Below the pieces are notes generated by a model that was given only the letters and a program-made list of their open reading frames with translations, searched no databases and was not told the origin of the DNA. 64,000 bases of DNA from Caenorhabditis remanei (lineage: Eukaryota; Nematoda; Chromadorea; Rhabditida; Rhabditidae): positions 2,914,001-2,978,000 of the forward strand of contig NC_071328.1 in assembly GCF_010183535.1 (NCBI RefSeq), given 5' to 3'. Shown here piece after piece: positions 32,804 to 44,900 of the stretch. Each line of letters opens with the position of its first letter. Position 1 is the stretch's first letter. The translations under genes were made by a program, and so were the position numbers.

Positions 32804-34172
32804 TTAAAGATCCAACTCCTCGTCGGAATCCAACTCGTTGCGACGGCGATCGAACTTGACGGAAGTGGACTTTTGGGTTTGGGCGGAGACACGTTCCATG
32901 AGGGCTTTCAGGCCATCGTCACTCATTTTTCCCGATAATTGACCTCTTCTGGAAATGGAAATATGAATTTATTGGAGGAAAAACGAGAATTTCACCTAAA
33001 TTTTGAGAGATTTTATCAAAAATAAGTTGAAAAAATGTGATTTTTGGTCTGAAAATTGCAATTTTTCTAAAAAGATACTTTTGAGGGGATAATATTATCA
33101 CGGCACGCTTCTTACAACCGCGCTCTACCGAAGCCGAAGAAAATAGTGTGAGAAATTGAGAGACGCAGAGAAAAAGAGACATTTTTCAAGGGAATTTCGG
33201 TGGAGCGCAGTTGTAAGAACTGTACCAAGCTAATAGCAGATTTGAAACAAATTTAGAGATGAAAATGACAAAAATGACGGGAAATTCTAGTGTTCTTAAG
33301 AAAAATCTTCGAAATCGTCTGAAAACTTCGATTTTTGAGGTTTCGAGCTGAAAAGAACGATTTTTCGCGGGAAAAAACCAGTTTTTGAGGAAAAATCAGC
33401 AGAAAACTCTGAATTTTGAGTTGAAAATATTGGATTCGGGGCAGAATTTTACCTTAAGTGCTATTTGTGCTGAATAAAGCGAAAAAGTTGAATTCTTTTG
33501 AAAAATTTCTGTTTTTGGTAAAAAATCTATGGATTCCACGGAAATAACAATTTTCAATAATTTTGGGAGAATTCGAGTAGGTTTTTGCTGTTTTTAGACA
33601 AGAAAATTCACTTTTTCGATAAAAATTAAAGTTTTCAAAAATTTTTCCACAGTAATGACAAATTTTGGGCCATTTTATTTTGGGCCATTTTATCATTTTG
33701 GGCCATTTTTTTTCGTTAATTTTGAGCAAGAATAACACATTTTCAAGCTTTTTTAGCAATAATTTTGCACAAAAATTGATAAAAGTTAAAAAAAAAGAAA
33801 TTTTTTCATTTTTTCCGCATTTTTTCTATAAAATCGATATTTTTCAGGTCTACCAACCTGGCCATGTTAATCAACGCGGCTTCAACCATTTGAGCTTTCT
33901 CTGGCTTGGCGACAGCGAGATTACTCAATCTTTGCATCGCCGCCTGGTCCAAAATCTGAAATTTTCAATTTTTCTTTGGAAAAATCGATAAATTCCACGA
34001 TAAACCTGAGAAATCATGCCATTTTTCGCGGTTTCTTGATTTTCAGCTTGTTGGCGTACCTTATCTTTTTCCTGAAAAAGGATTTTTTTTTTGGATTTTA
34101 AAATAATTTTTAGGCCATAAAACCTGTTACCTGTGACGCCTGAGGCATTGCCGATGCACCTTGAGCCTCCAT
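32804..34172 (-). CDS. PDCD5: PDCD5-family protein
   Basis: Four minus-strand exons (34172-34131, 34071-34006, 33955-33858, 32948-32804) with GT-AG introns in phase give 116 aa. The family core is clear: ILDQAAMQRLSNLAVAKPEKA, then MARRGQLSGKMSDDGLKAL and KSTSVKFDRRR, ending in the acidic DSDEELDL tail. Human PDCD5 (125 aa) has the same order: a helical core, the basic V-K-F-(N/D)-R-R motif and an acidic C-terminus. PDCD5 is a small nuclear/cytosolic protein linked to apoptosis and chaperonin/prefoldin partners; its nematode role is not evident here. A T-rich tract ending in CAG lies 21 bases before the ATG, a good trans-splice acceptor. The third intron (32949-33857) is enlarged by a MITE. 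It is divergent from the next gene. Confidence 0.93.
33094..33237. mobile_element. GCGCTCCACCG-type MITE in PDCD5 intron 3
   Basis: Inverted ends TTACAACCGCGCTCTACCG and CGGTGGAGCGCAGTTGTAA, extended by CACGGCACGC on one side, with GAGAGACGCAGAG inside. The same family recurs many times in the two downstream genes. Confidence 0.7.
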
Positions 34173-34799
34173 TTTCGATGGAATTTGAGGAAACTGAAAA
34201 AAAAATGAAAAAAAATCCGGTTTTTTAATAGTTTTAATGAAGAAAAATGAGTGAAATTCGAGATTTTTCGGCTGGAAAGTGAGGAATGCAAGTGCGCTCT
34301 ACGGACAACTGGTGTCTGCGTCTCTTCACTTTGCTCTGTGTCTCGCTCTTCAGAAGTCAGATGTCACAAAAAAAAGCGAAAAGAAGAGAAAGAAGAGAGA
34401 GGGAAGAAATGGAAAACAAAAAATTAGAAAAAATAGGAAAAAATAGGAAAAATATAAAAATCTTTTAATCTTTTAAAACAACAAAAATTCATCAATGCAC
34501 TTCAAAATAGCTATCTGGTACGGAAAAATCATCAATAGTAGGTTTTCTAGAATTTTTGATAACCAAAACATTAAAATATGAAGAAAAATCACTAAAAACC
34601 TACTTTTCTACATTAAAAACAACTTTTTCAAACCCACAATCTTGAAATTCCACACGAGACCAATCTCCCACACACCAAGCATGCGCCTTTAATACAGTAT
34701 ACCTGTGACAAGAATTCCATTTTTTCGAAACAAATTGCTCAGTTTTAATCCGTTTTAAACGCAATTTTCTGAAAAAATCTGTAATTTTTCGCTGAAAAA
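34173..34799. promoter_or_regulatory. Shared divergent promoter region
   Basis: About 630 bp separate the start codons of the PDCD5-like gene (minus) and the next gene (plus); regulation of both must start here or within nearby introns. A fragment with GTGCGCTCTACGGACAACTGG and TCTGCGTCTCTTC near 34286-34350 is a decayed MITE end. No core promoter motif stands out. Confidence 0.4.
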
Positions 34800-37700
34800 A
34801 TGAGGCGAGGAACGCAAAAAAAGGGTGGAAATAAGAAAAAGGTGAGTTTTGGACAGAAAAATCTGAGAAAAACCAATTTTTTCATTTTTTTTTCAGAACG
34901 GCGGAGGACCAAGAAAATCTGGGTCGCCCTCAAAAGGGGGCAATCGAGGCGATGGAAAACCGACGGGAAGAGCTCCTAAATCTCCGGAAAAGTTGGATTT
35001 TTCATTCAAAAACTCCAAAAATCCAATTTTTCATTTTTTTTTCAGAATTTCCGACGAGAAATCCTGTGAGAATGTGCCACCAAAAGTCGTTAAGGGTCCC
35101 ATGACCCCAGAAAAAACACCGAAACCCGTGGAATCAGGTGCCAAAGAGCCGGAAAAAACCAGAAAACAAGGGGAAAGACCCAGAATCAGCTGATATTTTG
35201 GAGAAAAAAGAGGGAAAAGAGAGAAAAAACGAGGAAAATGGGAAGAAGAAGGAGATATCAGAGGATCAAGTTGATGGACGGGGGAAAAAGGAGGAAAAAA
35301 CTGTGGATGAGGAACAGAAAAACAGGCGGTCGGAACCTGTGAAACCGAAAGAAAAAGATCCGGAGAAGTACTTTGAGATCTATGATTGGGAGAAGAATGT
35401 TCGTTTGAGAGGAAATTTGTGTTAAAAAAGCAAAAACACAAAAAATTCGCGAAAAATCTCAAAAATTGGGTGAAAATTGCGAAAAAATCGGCAATTTTTC
35501 AGAAAAAAAAGGAAATTCTTCAAAAATTTGGTTAAAAACTGCGATTTTTGACTATAAGCTTCTAAAATTCCGAAAAAATCGACAATTTTTCTAGACTTTT
35601 AAGTAAAATTCTTGTACGAACAGTTAAAATTTGTATCAAAAAACGCAAAAATCCGTTTAAAATTCGAAAAAAATACAGAATTCATCGAATTCTGTCGATT
35701 TTTAAAGCCAAAATGCTCCTTTTATTTGAAAAAGTGTGTAAAAATCTGATTTTTGCCTTTTTTTATACATAAAACTACGAAATTTCATAAAACTTGTCAC
35801 AAAATGGTAAAAATAGAAAAAATCTAAATTTGCAAAGATTCAATTAAAAATCTCAAGAAATGGATCAATTTTCAGTTTAAAAACTTGAAAAATACGAAAA
35901 TTTCACTAAAACATGAAAAATATGTGAAAATTCCGGTATTTTTTTGTTCAAAAACTCAGTTTTTCGGAATTTTTGATAGAATTTTTTGATATTGAACGTT
36001 TGAGTGAGCTGGAGTCTCAAAATCAGCATTGTTCGAACACGACGCGAGGTAAAAACCAAGAAAATGGCGTGAATCCGGCTAAAAAAGCCAAAAAACTAAT
36101 AAATGCGCTAATTTTCTCAAAATTTTCACAACTTTCCATACAAAATGTTGTAAAAATGTTGAATTAGCGATTTATTAGTTTTTTGGCTTTTAAGCAGGAT
36201 TCATGTCATTTTCTTGGTTTTACTTCGAATTGTATTCGAACAGTGCAAATTATAACCCTCCAGGTCACTCAAACGTTCAAAATCAAAAAATTCTATCAAA
36301 AATGCCGAAAAACTGAGTTTTTGAACAAAAAACACTGGAATTTTCACATTTTTTTCATTTTTTTTAGTGATATTTTCGTATTTTTCAAGTTTTTAAACTG
36401 AAATTTGATGCATTTCTTCAGATTTTTTGGCGAAACTTTGCAAGTTTTGACTTTTTTCGAGTTTTACCATTTTGTGACAAGTTTTATGGAATTTAGTAGT
36501 TCTACGCTAAAAAAAAAGGCAAAAATCTGATTTTTTACACAATTTTTCAGATAAAACTAGAGAAATGACACTCTTATTGAGTTTTGAGTGGATTTTCGAG
36601 TTTTTTGATAAAAAAGAGACGATTTTTGCTATAATTTTAACTGTTCGGACAAGAATTTTGGGTAAAAATCTAGATTTCGACTAAAAAAATTGCCAATTTT
36701 TTTGGAGTTTTAGAAGCTGAATCCAGGATCTGGATTACTGTAATATCAGATCCTAGATTAATCCTGGATTACTGTAACTGAATCCTGAGGGATCCTGAGT
36801 TACTGTGATCCTGGATCTAAATACAGTAACCCAGGATCGAAAAAGGGTAAAAAATCTCAATTTTTAAGATTTTTCGCTTGGAAAACAGGATTTTTGAATA
36901 TAAATTCAATATTTTCAATAATTCTTTCTCAGGACGACGAGTACAATGTGCAACAGGCGATCTTCGTCAAACGATATCATCGGAAATTCGCTGCCGTCCT
37001 TCGTCTCATTGATCCAGAATTCAGATACGCAGCTGGAATTGGTCCATGTGAGACATTCGATACGGATGGAATCAAGAAGTTGATTGAGGGAATGAAGAAG
37101 TTAGGAGTTCCCAATCCATGGCCATTTGATGAGCAATTCAAGACCACTTTCGATGAAATTCGACTGTTTTTCGCTGTAAGGCGATTGAAAAGGACTGGTT
37201 TTCGATTGATTTTGAGCATTTTTTACTCCTCATTTTGAATTTTGACCGATTTTAGAGGTTTTTAAAGCTAAAAATCGCTGAAAATCAAAATTTTTGTCAA
37301 TTTTTCGCATTTTTTGATCGAAAAATCAACCAAAATGACTGAAAAATGATTGAAAACTCTCAAAAATCGCCCGAAAACGCTCAATTTTGGCTATTTTTAC
37401 ACTCCGTCTATAAGAGGCGTCGTGTAGTCCTCGTGGACAAGACGGAGGGAGAAATTTGAAATTTGAGTGACTTTTGATCGATTTTAGAGGATTTTTAACT
37501 GAAAAATAGCAGATTTTCTTGATTTTTGTCCTTTTTCATCAAAAATTCAGTCAAATTTTCGAAATAATATTGAAAATCCCAAATTTTCCTTCCGAATCGA
37601 TTGAAAATCGCGAAAAAAGCATTTTTTGTCGATTCGGAAGAAAAAATTGGAGTTTTCAATATTATTTTTAAGATTTTGACTGAATTTTAGATTAAAAAAG

Positions 37701-40700
37701 GTCAAAAATCCAAAAAATCGACTATTTTTCAAGAGAAAAACCTCTAAAACGGTCAAACCTCACTTAAAATTTTAAAAATCTTCCTCCGACTTGTCCACGA
37801 GGACTACACGACGCCTCTTTTCGACAGAGTGTGAAAATAGAAAATTTGAGCGTTTTTGGTAGATTTTTTCCGGATTTTCAATAATTTAATCAAAAATCAC
37901 TCCAATTTCAAATTTCTCCCTCCAACTTGTCCACGAGGACTACACGCCTACTTTTCTCAATAGAGCGCATTTGCCAAACTCACATCAAACAGAATTTGTT
38001 GATCCTTCTCCAAAATCTCACTTTTCAATTTCGTCGAAATAATTTTGAAAATTATCATATTAATTTCTGAAGCGGAGAACACCAAATAGAGCGTCTTGAG
38101 GGCGGCGATGAGACGTTTCGCGTTGAAAATGAACTGAAAAATCGATTTTTTGATGATATTTAGATTAAAAACCGTATTTTCCAACTGAAAAATCAAATTT
38201 CAAATTATATATTACAACTGCGCTCCACCGCAAACGAGAGAGAGAGAGAGAGACGCAGAGTTTTTTGACACTGATTTTCACAGTCTTTGATCAATTTTCG
38301 CTGTTTTTCATGATAATTTGCAAAAAAATAGCGAAAATAGGTCAAAAACTGTGAAAACTCTGCGTCTCTCTCTCGCCGATACTCTCTCGTTTGCTATAGA
38401 GCGCAGTTGTAATAAAAATGCTTGCCTAATAGGAGTTTTGACTATTTTTTATAAAATTTTCGATAATTTTGTGAAAAAATTGTGCACATTTTTGGACTCC
38501 GCGCCGAAATTTTGCAAGTCAGCGAAAAAATGTCATTTTTTGCAGGAAGTTCTCACGAAAATCAAGTTCTGTCTTCGTCTAGCATGCGCGGAACGTGGTT
38601 ACGAATACAAAAGTGGAAAACAGAATGCCCATTCAGTTTCAGCCATTTGGGAGGAGAAAATGCATCCGATTGCCGAATTGAAAACGATAAAATCGATAAT
38701 GGACGAGGCGAAATCAGCGATAATGAGAGATTCGGCGGTGGAGGGAACGACTCGTTTCTGGTCGGAATACGATGATATTTTTAATGAAATTGTGCCGGCA
38801 TTGGAGGCATTTAACTCGAAAAAGTTGTCTTCGTATAGTATTTCTGATTGTATGGCAACGATTCATGGACGGAGAGATCTCGGATTTAAGATTACTGAGG
38901 AGGAGGTGGATAAGGTCAGATTTGGGAACTTTTTGTGTCGATTTACGCGCGTAAATCGACACTAAAATGTCGGCCAGCCGTCAGAAGTTGCTTATTGAAA
39001 TGAGCTAAATCTCCCTCAACGAAAAAAATGAGTTTTTCTGATTAAGATCGAGAGAAGGGACTTTTTGTGAAATCAAAATATGAAAAATCATCAATTTTTC
39101 TTCTTTTTTTTCCAGTAAAAAACAGTTTTCGCTGAAATCGGCTTAGATATCGAATCTGAAAATGTGACAAATGCGTTCTATTCGTAATTTAGTGAAAATT
39201 GCGGTATTTCTGATAGAAACACCGCAAATTTTCAGTGGATTATCAGTAGAGCGCGTTTAGTCACGCGTAGGCGGAAGCTATGGCCAAATTTTCATTTTTT
39301 TCGAATTTTCGAAATGTTTGGCTGAAAATCAGTTGAATAGTCTGAAAATCGGCAGAATAACTGCTGAAATTCGGCTTGAAATAACAGAAATTCGTGTGAA
39401 TTTACCCAAAATGTGAAAATCGACCCATATTGGCCTAGACTTGGCACAAAATCTGCTAAAACAACCGAGAATTGGTAGAAAATATCCAAATTTTGATGAA
39501 AATTAGTGAAAAACAGCTTGAAAATGCTGAAAAATAGCCTAAAACCGATCAAAAATTGCTTCGGTTTTTTGGGTCAAAATTTGTGGAAAAAATAGTTTTT
39601 CGAAGAACTAAATTGGTTACTACAGATGCTGGAGCACAGTTTCAAGGAGGATGGATTCGGAGAGTTCCCGCCGACAGCGTTGTATGCTCCCGAAGTTTTC
39701 ACCACTGTTAATCATCTCAAATTGTTAGTGAAGGGGTCTGAAAATGCGTCGCAAAACGGAAAAACCTCTGAAATTCACAAATTTTTAAGATTTTTCTCAA
39801 TTTTCCGCATTTTTCTTTCGAAAAATCAGCCGAATTAACTGAAAATGATTGAAAACCCCACGTTGAGTCCCAGGCTATCTATGCGAACACGCTCTAACGA
39901 GAAACTACGTGGAAAATGAAATATTTTCACGTATCCTAAAATTTTCTGTAGGCAAATAGATTCTAATGTTCACCGCCACGTATTGCGGACCATGTCTTTT
40001 TCAGAGCGCGTTTGCATAGGTAGCCTGGGACTCAACGTGAAACCCACAAAAAATTGCCCAAAAACGCTCAATTTTGGCTATTTTTACACTCTGTCGAAAA
40101 GAGGCGTCGTGTAGTCCTCGTGGACAAGTCGGAGGGAGAAATTTGAAATTTGAGTGACTTCTGATCGATTTTAGAGGTTTTTAACTGAAAAATAGCAGAT
40201 TTTCTTAATTTTTGACCATTTTTAATCAAAAATTCAGTCAAAATTTCGAAATAATATTGAAAATCCCAAATTTTCCTTCCGAATCGATTGAAAAGCAATT
40301 TTTGTCGATTCGGAAGAAAAAATTGGGGTTTTCAATATTATTTTTAAAATTTTGACTGAATTTTAGATTAAAAAAGCAAAAATTCAGAACATAGACTATT
40401 TTTCAGATGAAAAACCTCTAAAATCGATCAAAAGTCACTCAAATTTCAAATTTCTCCCTCCAACTTGTCCACGAGGACTACACGACGCCTCTTATCGACA
40501 GAGTGTGAAAATAGAAAATTTGAGTGTTTTTGGAAGATTTTTGCTGGTTTTCAATCATTTTCAGTTAATTTTGCCAATTTTTTGAAAAAAAAAAGCAATT
40601 TTTTTTGATTTTCAGCGATTTTTTCAGTTAAAAAACCTGCAAAATCGATCAAAATTGAAATTTGAATGACTTTTGATCGATTTTAGAAGTTTTTTACTGA

Positions 40701-41867
40701 AAAATAGCAGATTTTCTTGATTTTTAACCATTTTTAATCAACTTTTTTCAAACCATCTCTAATCCGCCTGTTCCAGAATTTTCGGTCAACTCGAAAAGAT
40801 GTCAAAAGTGATTGACATCCGTGTGAAACTATCAGGAATTCAGACGATTACTCGTATATTCGAACTGATTGATGACGAAGAATCAGAGAAAATAATGAAA
40901 GAATTCGAGGGACATCCGAAGATTCCAATCGAGAAAATGTTCAGTTTTAATCCGATTAATTTCGAAGTTAACGGAGGAAATCAACCGAAAAGAGGGCAAT
41001 ATTTGAAAGTATTCTGTACGACACTGGCAGAGAATAATATTGGAGATGATGTAAGCATAGAAAACTTGAATAAAATGCAATTTTTCAGAGGAAAAGAGCT
41101 ATTTTGAAATAAAAAATTGAATTTTTCCATCAAAATCACGTTTTTGAGCCTGAAATTATGTGTTTTTTCCACTGGAAATGAAGAGAATAATGTTGGTGGC
41201 CTAGAAAAACAAAAACAAAAAATTCGGCCACCATTGACCAATTTTGAGCTTGAAAATTCGCTATTTGAAGAGTTTTTCAAGGGTTTTGACACGTTGTGTT
41301 GAGACAGAGAGCAAATGCGGTCTATCGAATTTTTTTGGATTAAAAAAGTGTGAGATGGAGCGCACTTGCAATGCAATGCAAGTCTTCTATTCAAAATCTT
41401 ACTCGTAAAAACGCTAGATTACAGTTTTTTTTTGGCTGAATATCGACAGATTTCATCTCAAAAGCATTGAAAATATAACGGAAACCGCGATTTTCAGTCT
41501 AGTCAGGTTTTTATGGCTCAAAATCAAAAAGTGTGAGGAATAATCCGACTTGAAGTGGCCAGATGCTGATTTTAGGTCGAAAATCGTCAATTTTGACTGA
41601 AAATCTCTCATGAAAACGTGTTTTTGTCATATAAAAATGCACATTTTCACAGTTTTCACAACTTTCTACTCAGAATTCCGTTATTAGTAGCTCACCCCTG
41701 TTACAACTGCACCCCACCGCAAACGAGAGAGTATTGGCGAAAGAGACGCAGAGGTTTTTCTCATGCCGACTCAGATTTTCACAGTTTTCGACCTATTTTC
41801 GCTATTTTTTGCAAATTATCATGAAAAACAGCGAAAATTGATCAAAAACTGTGTCAAAAAACTCTGC

Positions 41868-41901
<34 letters not shown>

Positions 41902-44900
41902 TGCGGTGGAGCACAGTTGTAATGTATAGTTTAAAAATTTGATTTTTTAGTGGGAAAATACGGTTTTTAATCTAAATATCATCAAAAATTCGATTTTTCA
42001 GTTCATTTTCAACGCGAAACGTCTCATCGCCGCCCTCAAGACGCTCTATTTGGTGTTCTCAGCTTCTGAAATTAATATGATAATTTTCAAAATTATTTCG
42101 ACGAAATTGAAAAGTGAGATTTTGGAGAAGGATCAACAGATTCTGTTTGATGTGAGTTTGGCAAATGCGCTCTATTGAGAAGAGCAGTCGTGTAGTCCGA
42201 GTGGACAAGTTGGAGGGAGAAATTTGAATTTTTGAGTGGTTTTTGAAGTTTTTTCACTGAAAAATCTCAAAAAAAAATAACATTTTTTGCCATTTTCCCG
42301 AATTGTTTATTCAAAAAATCAGCAAAATTGACTGAAAATTACTAAAAACCCGCTAAAAATCTACCAAAAACGCTCAAATTCTCTATTTTTGCACTCTGTC
42401 GAAAAGAGGCGCCGTGTAGTCCTCGTGGACAAGTCGGAGGAAGATTTATATAATGTGAGTGACTTTTGACCGATTTTAGAGGTTTTTTAACTGAAAAATA
42501 GTAGATTTTTTGGATTTTTGACCTTTTTTAAATCTAAATTTCAGTCAAATTTTTAAAATTAATATTGAAAACCCCAATTTTTTATTCCGAATCGATCACA
42601 AATTGCTTTTTCGTGATTTTTGATCGATTCGAAGGGGAAAATTGGGGTTTTCAATATTATTTCGAAAATTTGACTGAATTTTTGATTAAAAAGGACAAAA
42701 ATCAATAAAATCGGCTATTTTTCAGTTTAAAAAAACTCTAAAATCGATCAAAAGTCACTCAAAAATTCAAAAATCTTCCTCCAACTTGTCCACGAGGACT
42801 ACACGACGTCTCTTATCGACAGAGTGTGAAAAAAGAGAATTTGAGTGTTTTTGGTAGATTTTTGCTGGTTTTCAGTCATTTTCAGTCAATTTGGCTAATT
42901 TTGCGTGTTAAAAATGCGGAACAATGACAAAAATGTGATTTTTAGCTATTTTCCAGCTTTAAAAACTTCTAAAAACGATAAAAATCTACCGAAATTCACT
43001 CCAATTTCAAATTTCTCTCTCCCGCTTGTCCACGAGGACTACACGACTGCTCTTCTCAGTAGAGCGCAATTGAACACATTTTCCCCTGTTCCAGGTGCTC
43101 CTAACACTCCCAGAATATCTCAAAAAGCTGCTGGAAATCGGTCCGGATTACTATAAGGGAGAGCTCGCAGACAAAAATGAGGATAGTATGTACTTCCAAA
43201 TCAAGAATATCATCAAGAATGGAGTCAAGGATGGAATTTCCAGAATTTTCAACTTTTTGAAATGTTGGTGACTGGTTTTCGACTCGAAATGTGCAAAAAA
43301 ATGTGGATTTTATTGTAGAATCAGTGCTGGTCGATCTTTTCAGTTTTGACTTCCTAGGCCACCACTGAAAATTCACTGAAAAATCGTTACAAATCACAAA
43401 TTTTCCCCATTTTTCTTCTGAGAAATCAGCCAAATTGACTGAAAATGACTGAAAAATAGCAAAAAATCTACCAGAAACACTCAATTTTTCTATTTTCACA
43501 CTCTCTCGACAAAAGGCGTCGTGTAGTCCTCGTGGACAAGTTGGAGGAATAAATTTGAACATTGGAGTGAATTTTGGTTGATTTTAGAGGTTTTTTGACC
43601 GGAAAACCTCAAAAATCACATTTTTTCACCGGTTTTTGCCGATTTTTCGCATTTTTATTCCAAAAATCAGCCGAATTGACTGAAAATGACTGAAAACCCA
43701 CAAAAAATCTACCGAAAAGGCTCAATTTTGGCTATTTTCACACACTGTCGATAAGAGGCGTCGTGTAGTCCTCGTGGACAAGTTGGAGGGTGATTTTTGA
43801 ACATTAGAGTGGATTTTGTTTGATTTTGATGGTTTTTTAGAGGTTTTTCAACTCGAAAAATCAGCCAAAATGACGGAAAATCCGCAAATTTCGACTTTTT
43901 CGCAAATAAGATTCTTTAAAATTTGAATTTTGAGTTTGTGCCCCAAGTACTCGGGTCTTAATTATGCTGAAAAAGTCAAATTTTCGCAAAAAAGTCACTA
44001 AATTACCAAGAATTTCAGTAGTTTTTGCACATTTCGAGCAGAATCTCTGAAATTACTCAAAAATCAGGAAATTTCCAGACAATTCGGAACGAGAAACATC
44101 TATCACAAGTGCTGAAAAAGTGATGCGAATGGCGATGAAATGTATCGATTCGGGATCGAATCAAATGATGGCTGTTGAGACACTGAAACTGCTCACTCCT
44201 CTCTCGTTCACCAAATTCCGATTTTCAGACGAATTTTTTGAGGATTTGATTGTGTTGGCACTCAGAAAGTATTCGTATCCCGATCCGAAGACGTCGGTGA
44301 AGAAATATGAATTCGTGGGTGAGTGAACCAAACATTTTCGACATTTTTCGCAACTTTTTCCCGTTTAAATTCTCCAAAAATCAAAAATTGCTACGAAATT
44401 AAAGCCGAGAAGTGTTGTTTGATGTGAGTTTGGCAAATGCGCTTTATTGAGAAGAGCAGTCGTGTAGTCCTCGTGGACAAGTTAGAGGGAGAAATTTGAA
44501 GTTGGAGTGGTTTTTGATCGATTTTAGAGGTTTTTTAACTGAAAAATCGCTAAAATTCGCGAATTTTTACGATTTTTGTCAATTTTCCACTTTTTCTTTT
44601 GAAAAATCAGCCAAAATGACTGAAAATGACTGAAAACCAGCAAAAAATCTACCAAAAACACACAAATTCTCTATTTTCACACTCTGTCGGAAAGAGGCGG
44701 CGTGTAGTCCGAGTGGACAAGTTGGAGGGTGATTTTTGAAATTTGAATGACTTTTGATCGATTTTAGAGGTTTTTCATCTGAAAAATAGCCGATTTTTTT
44801 TTGATTTTTGACCTTTTCAATTAAAAATTCAGTCAAATTTTCAAAATGGAAATTTTTGAACCAAACCACCAATTTTGCAGACACTGTATTCGAAATACTG

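Larger units (their letters stand above)
37890..42240. repeat. Inverted duplication with 525-bp arms spanning exons 5-7
   Basis: The left arm 37890-38412 and right arm 41698-42240 are reverse complements with scattered differences. In order from the outside each holds a GTAGTCC element end, exon 8 with both splice sites, short intron sequence and a GCGCTCCACCG MITE. The 3.3-kb spacer contains exons 5, 6 and 7. A transcript through this region could form a long stem. Confidence 0.8.
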
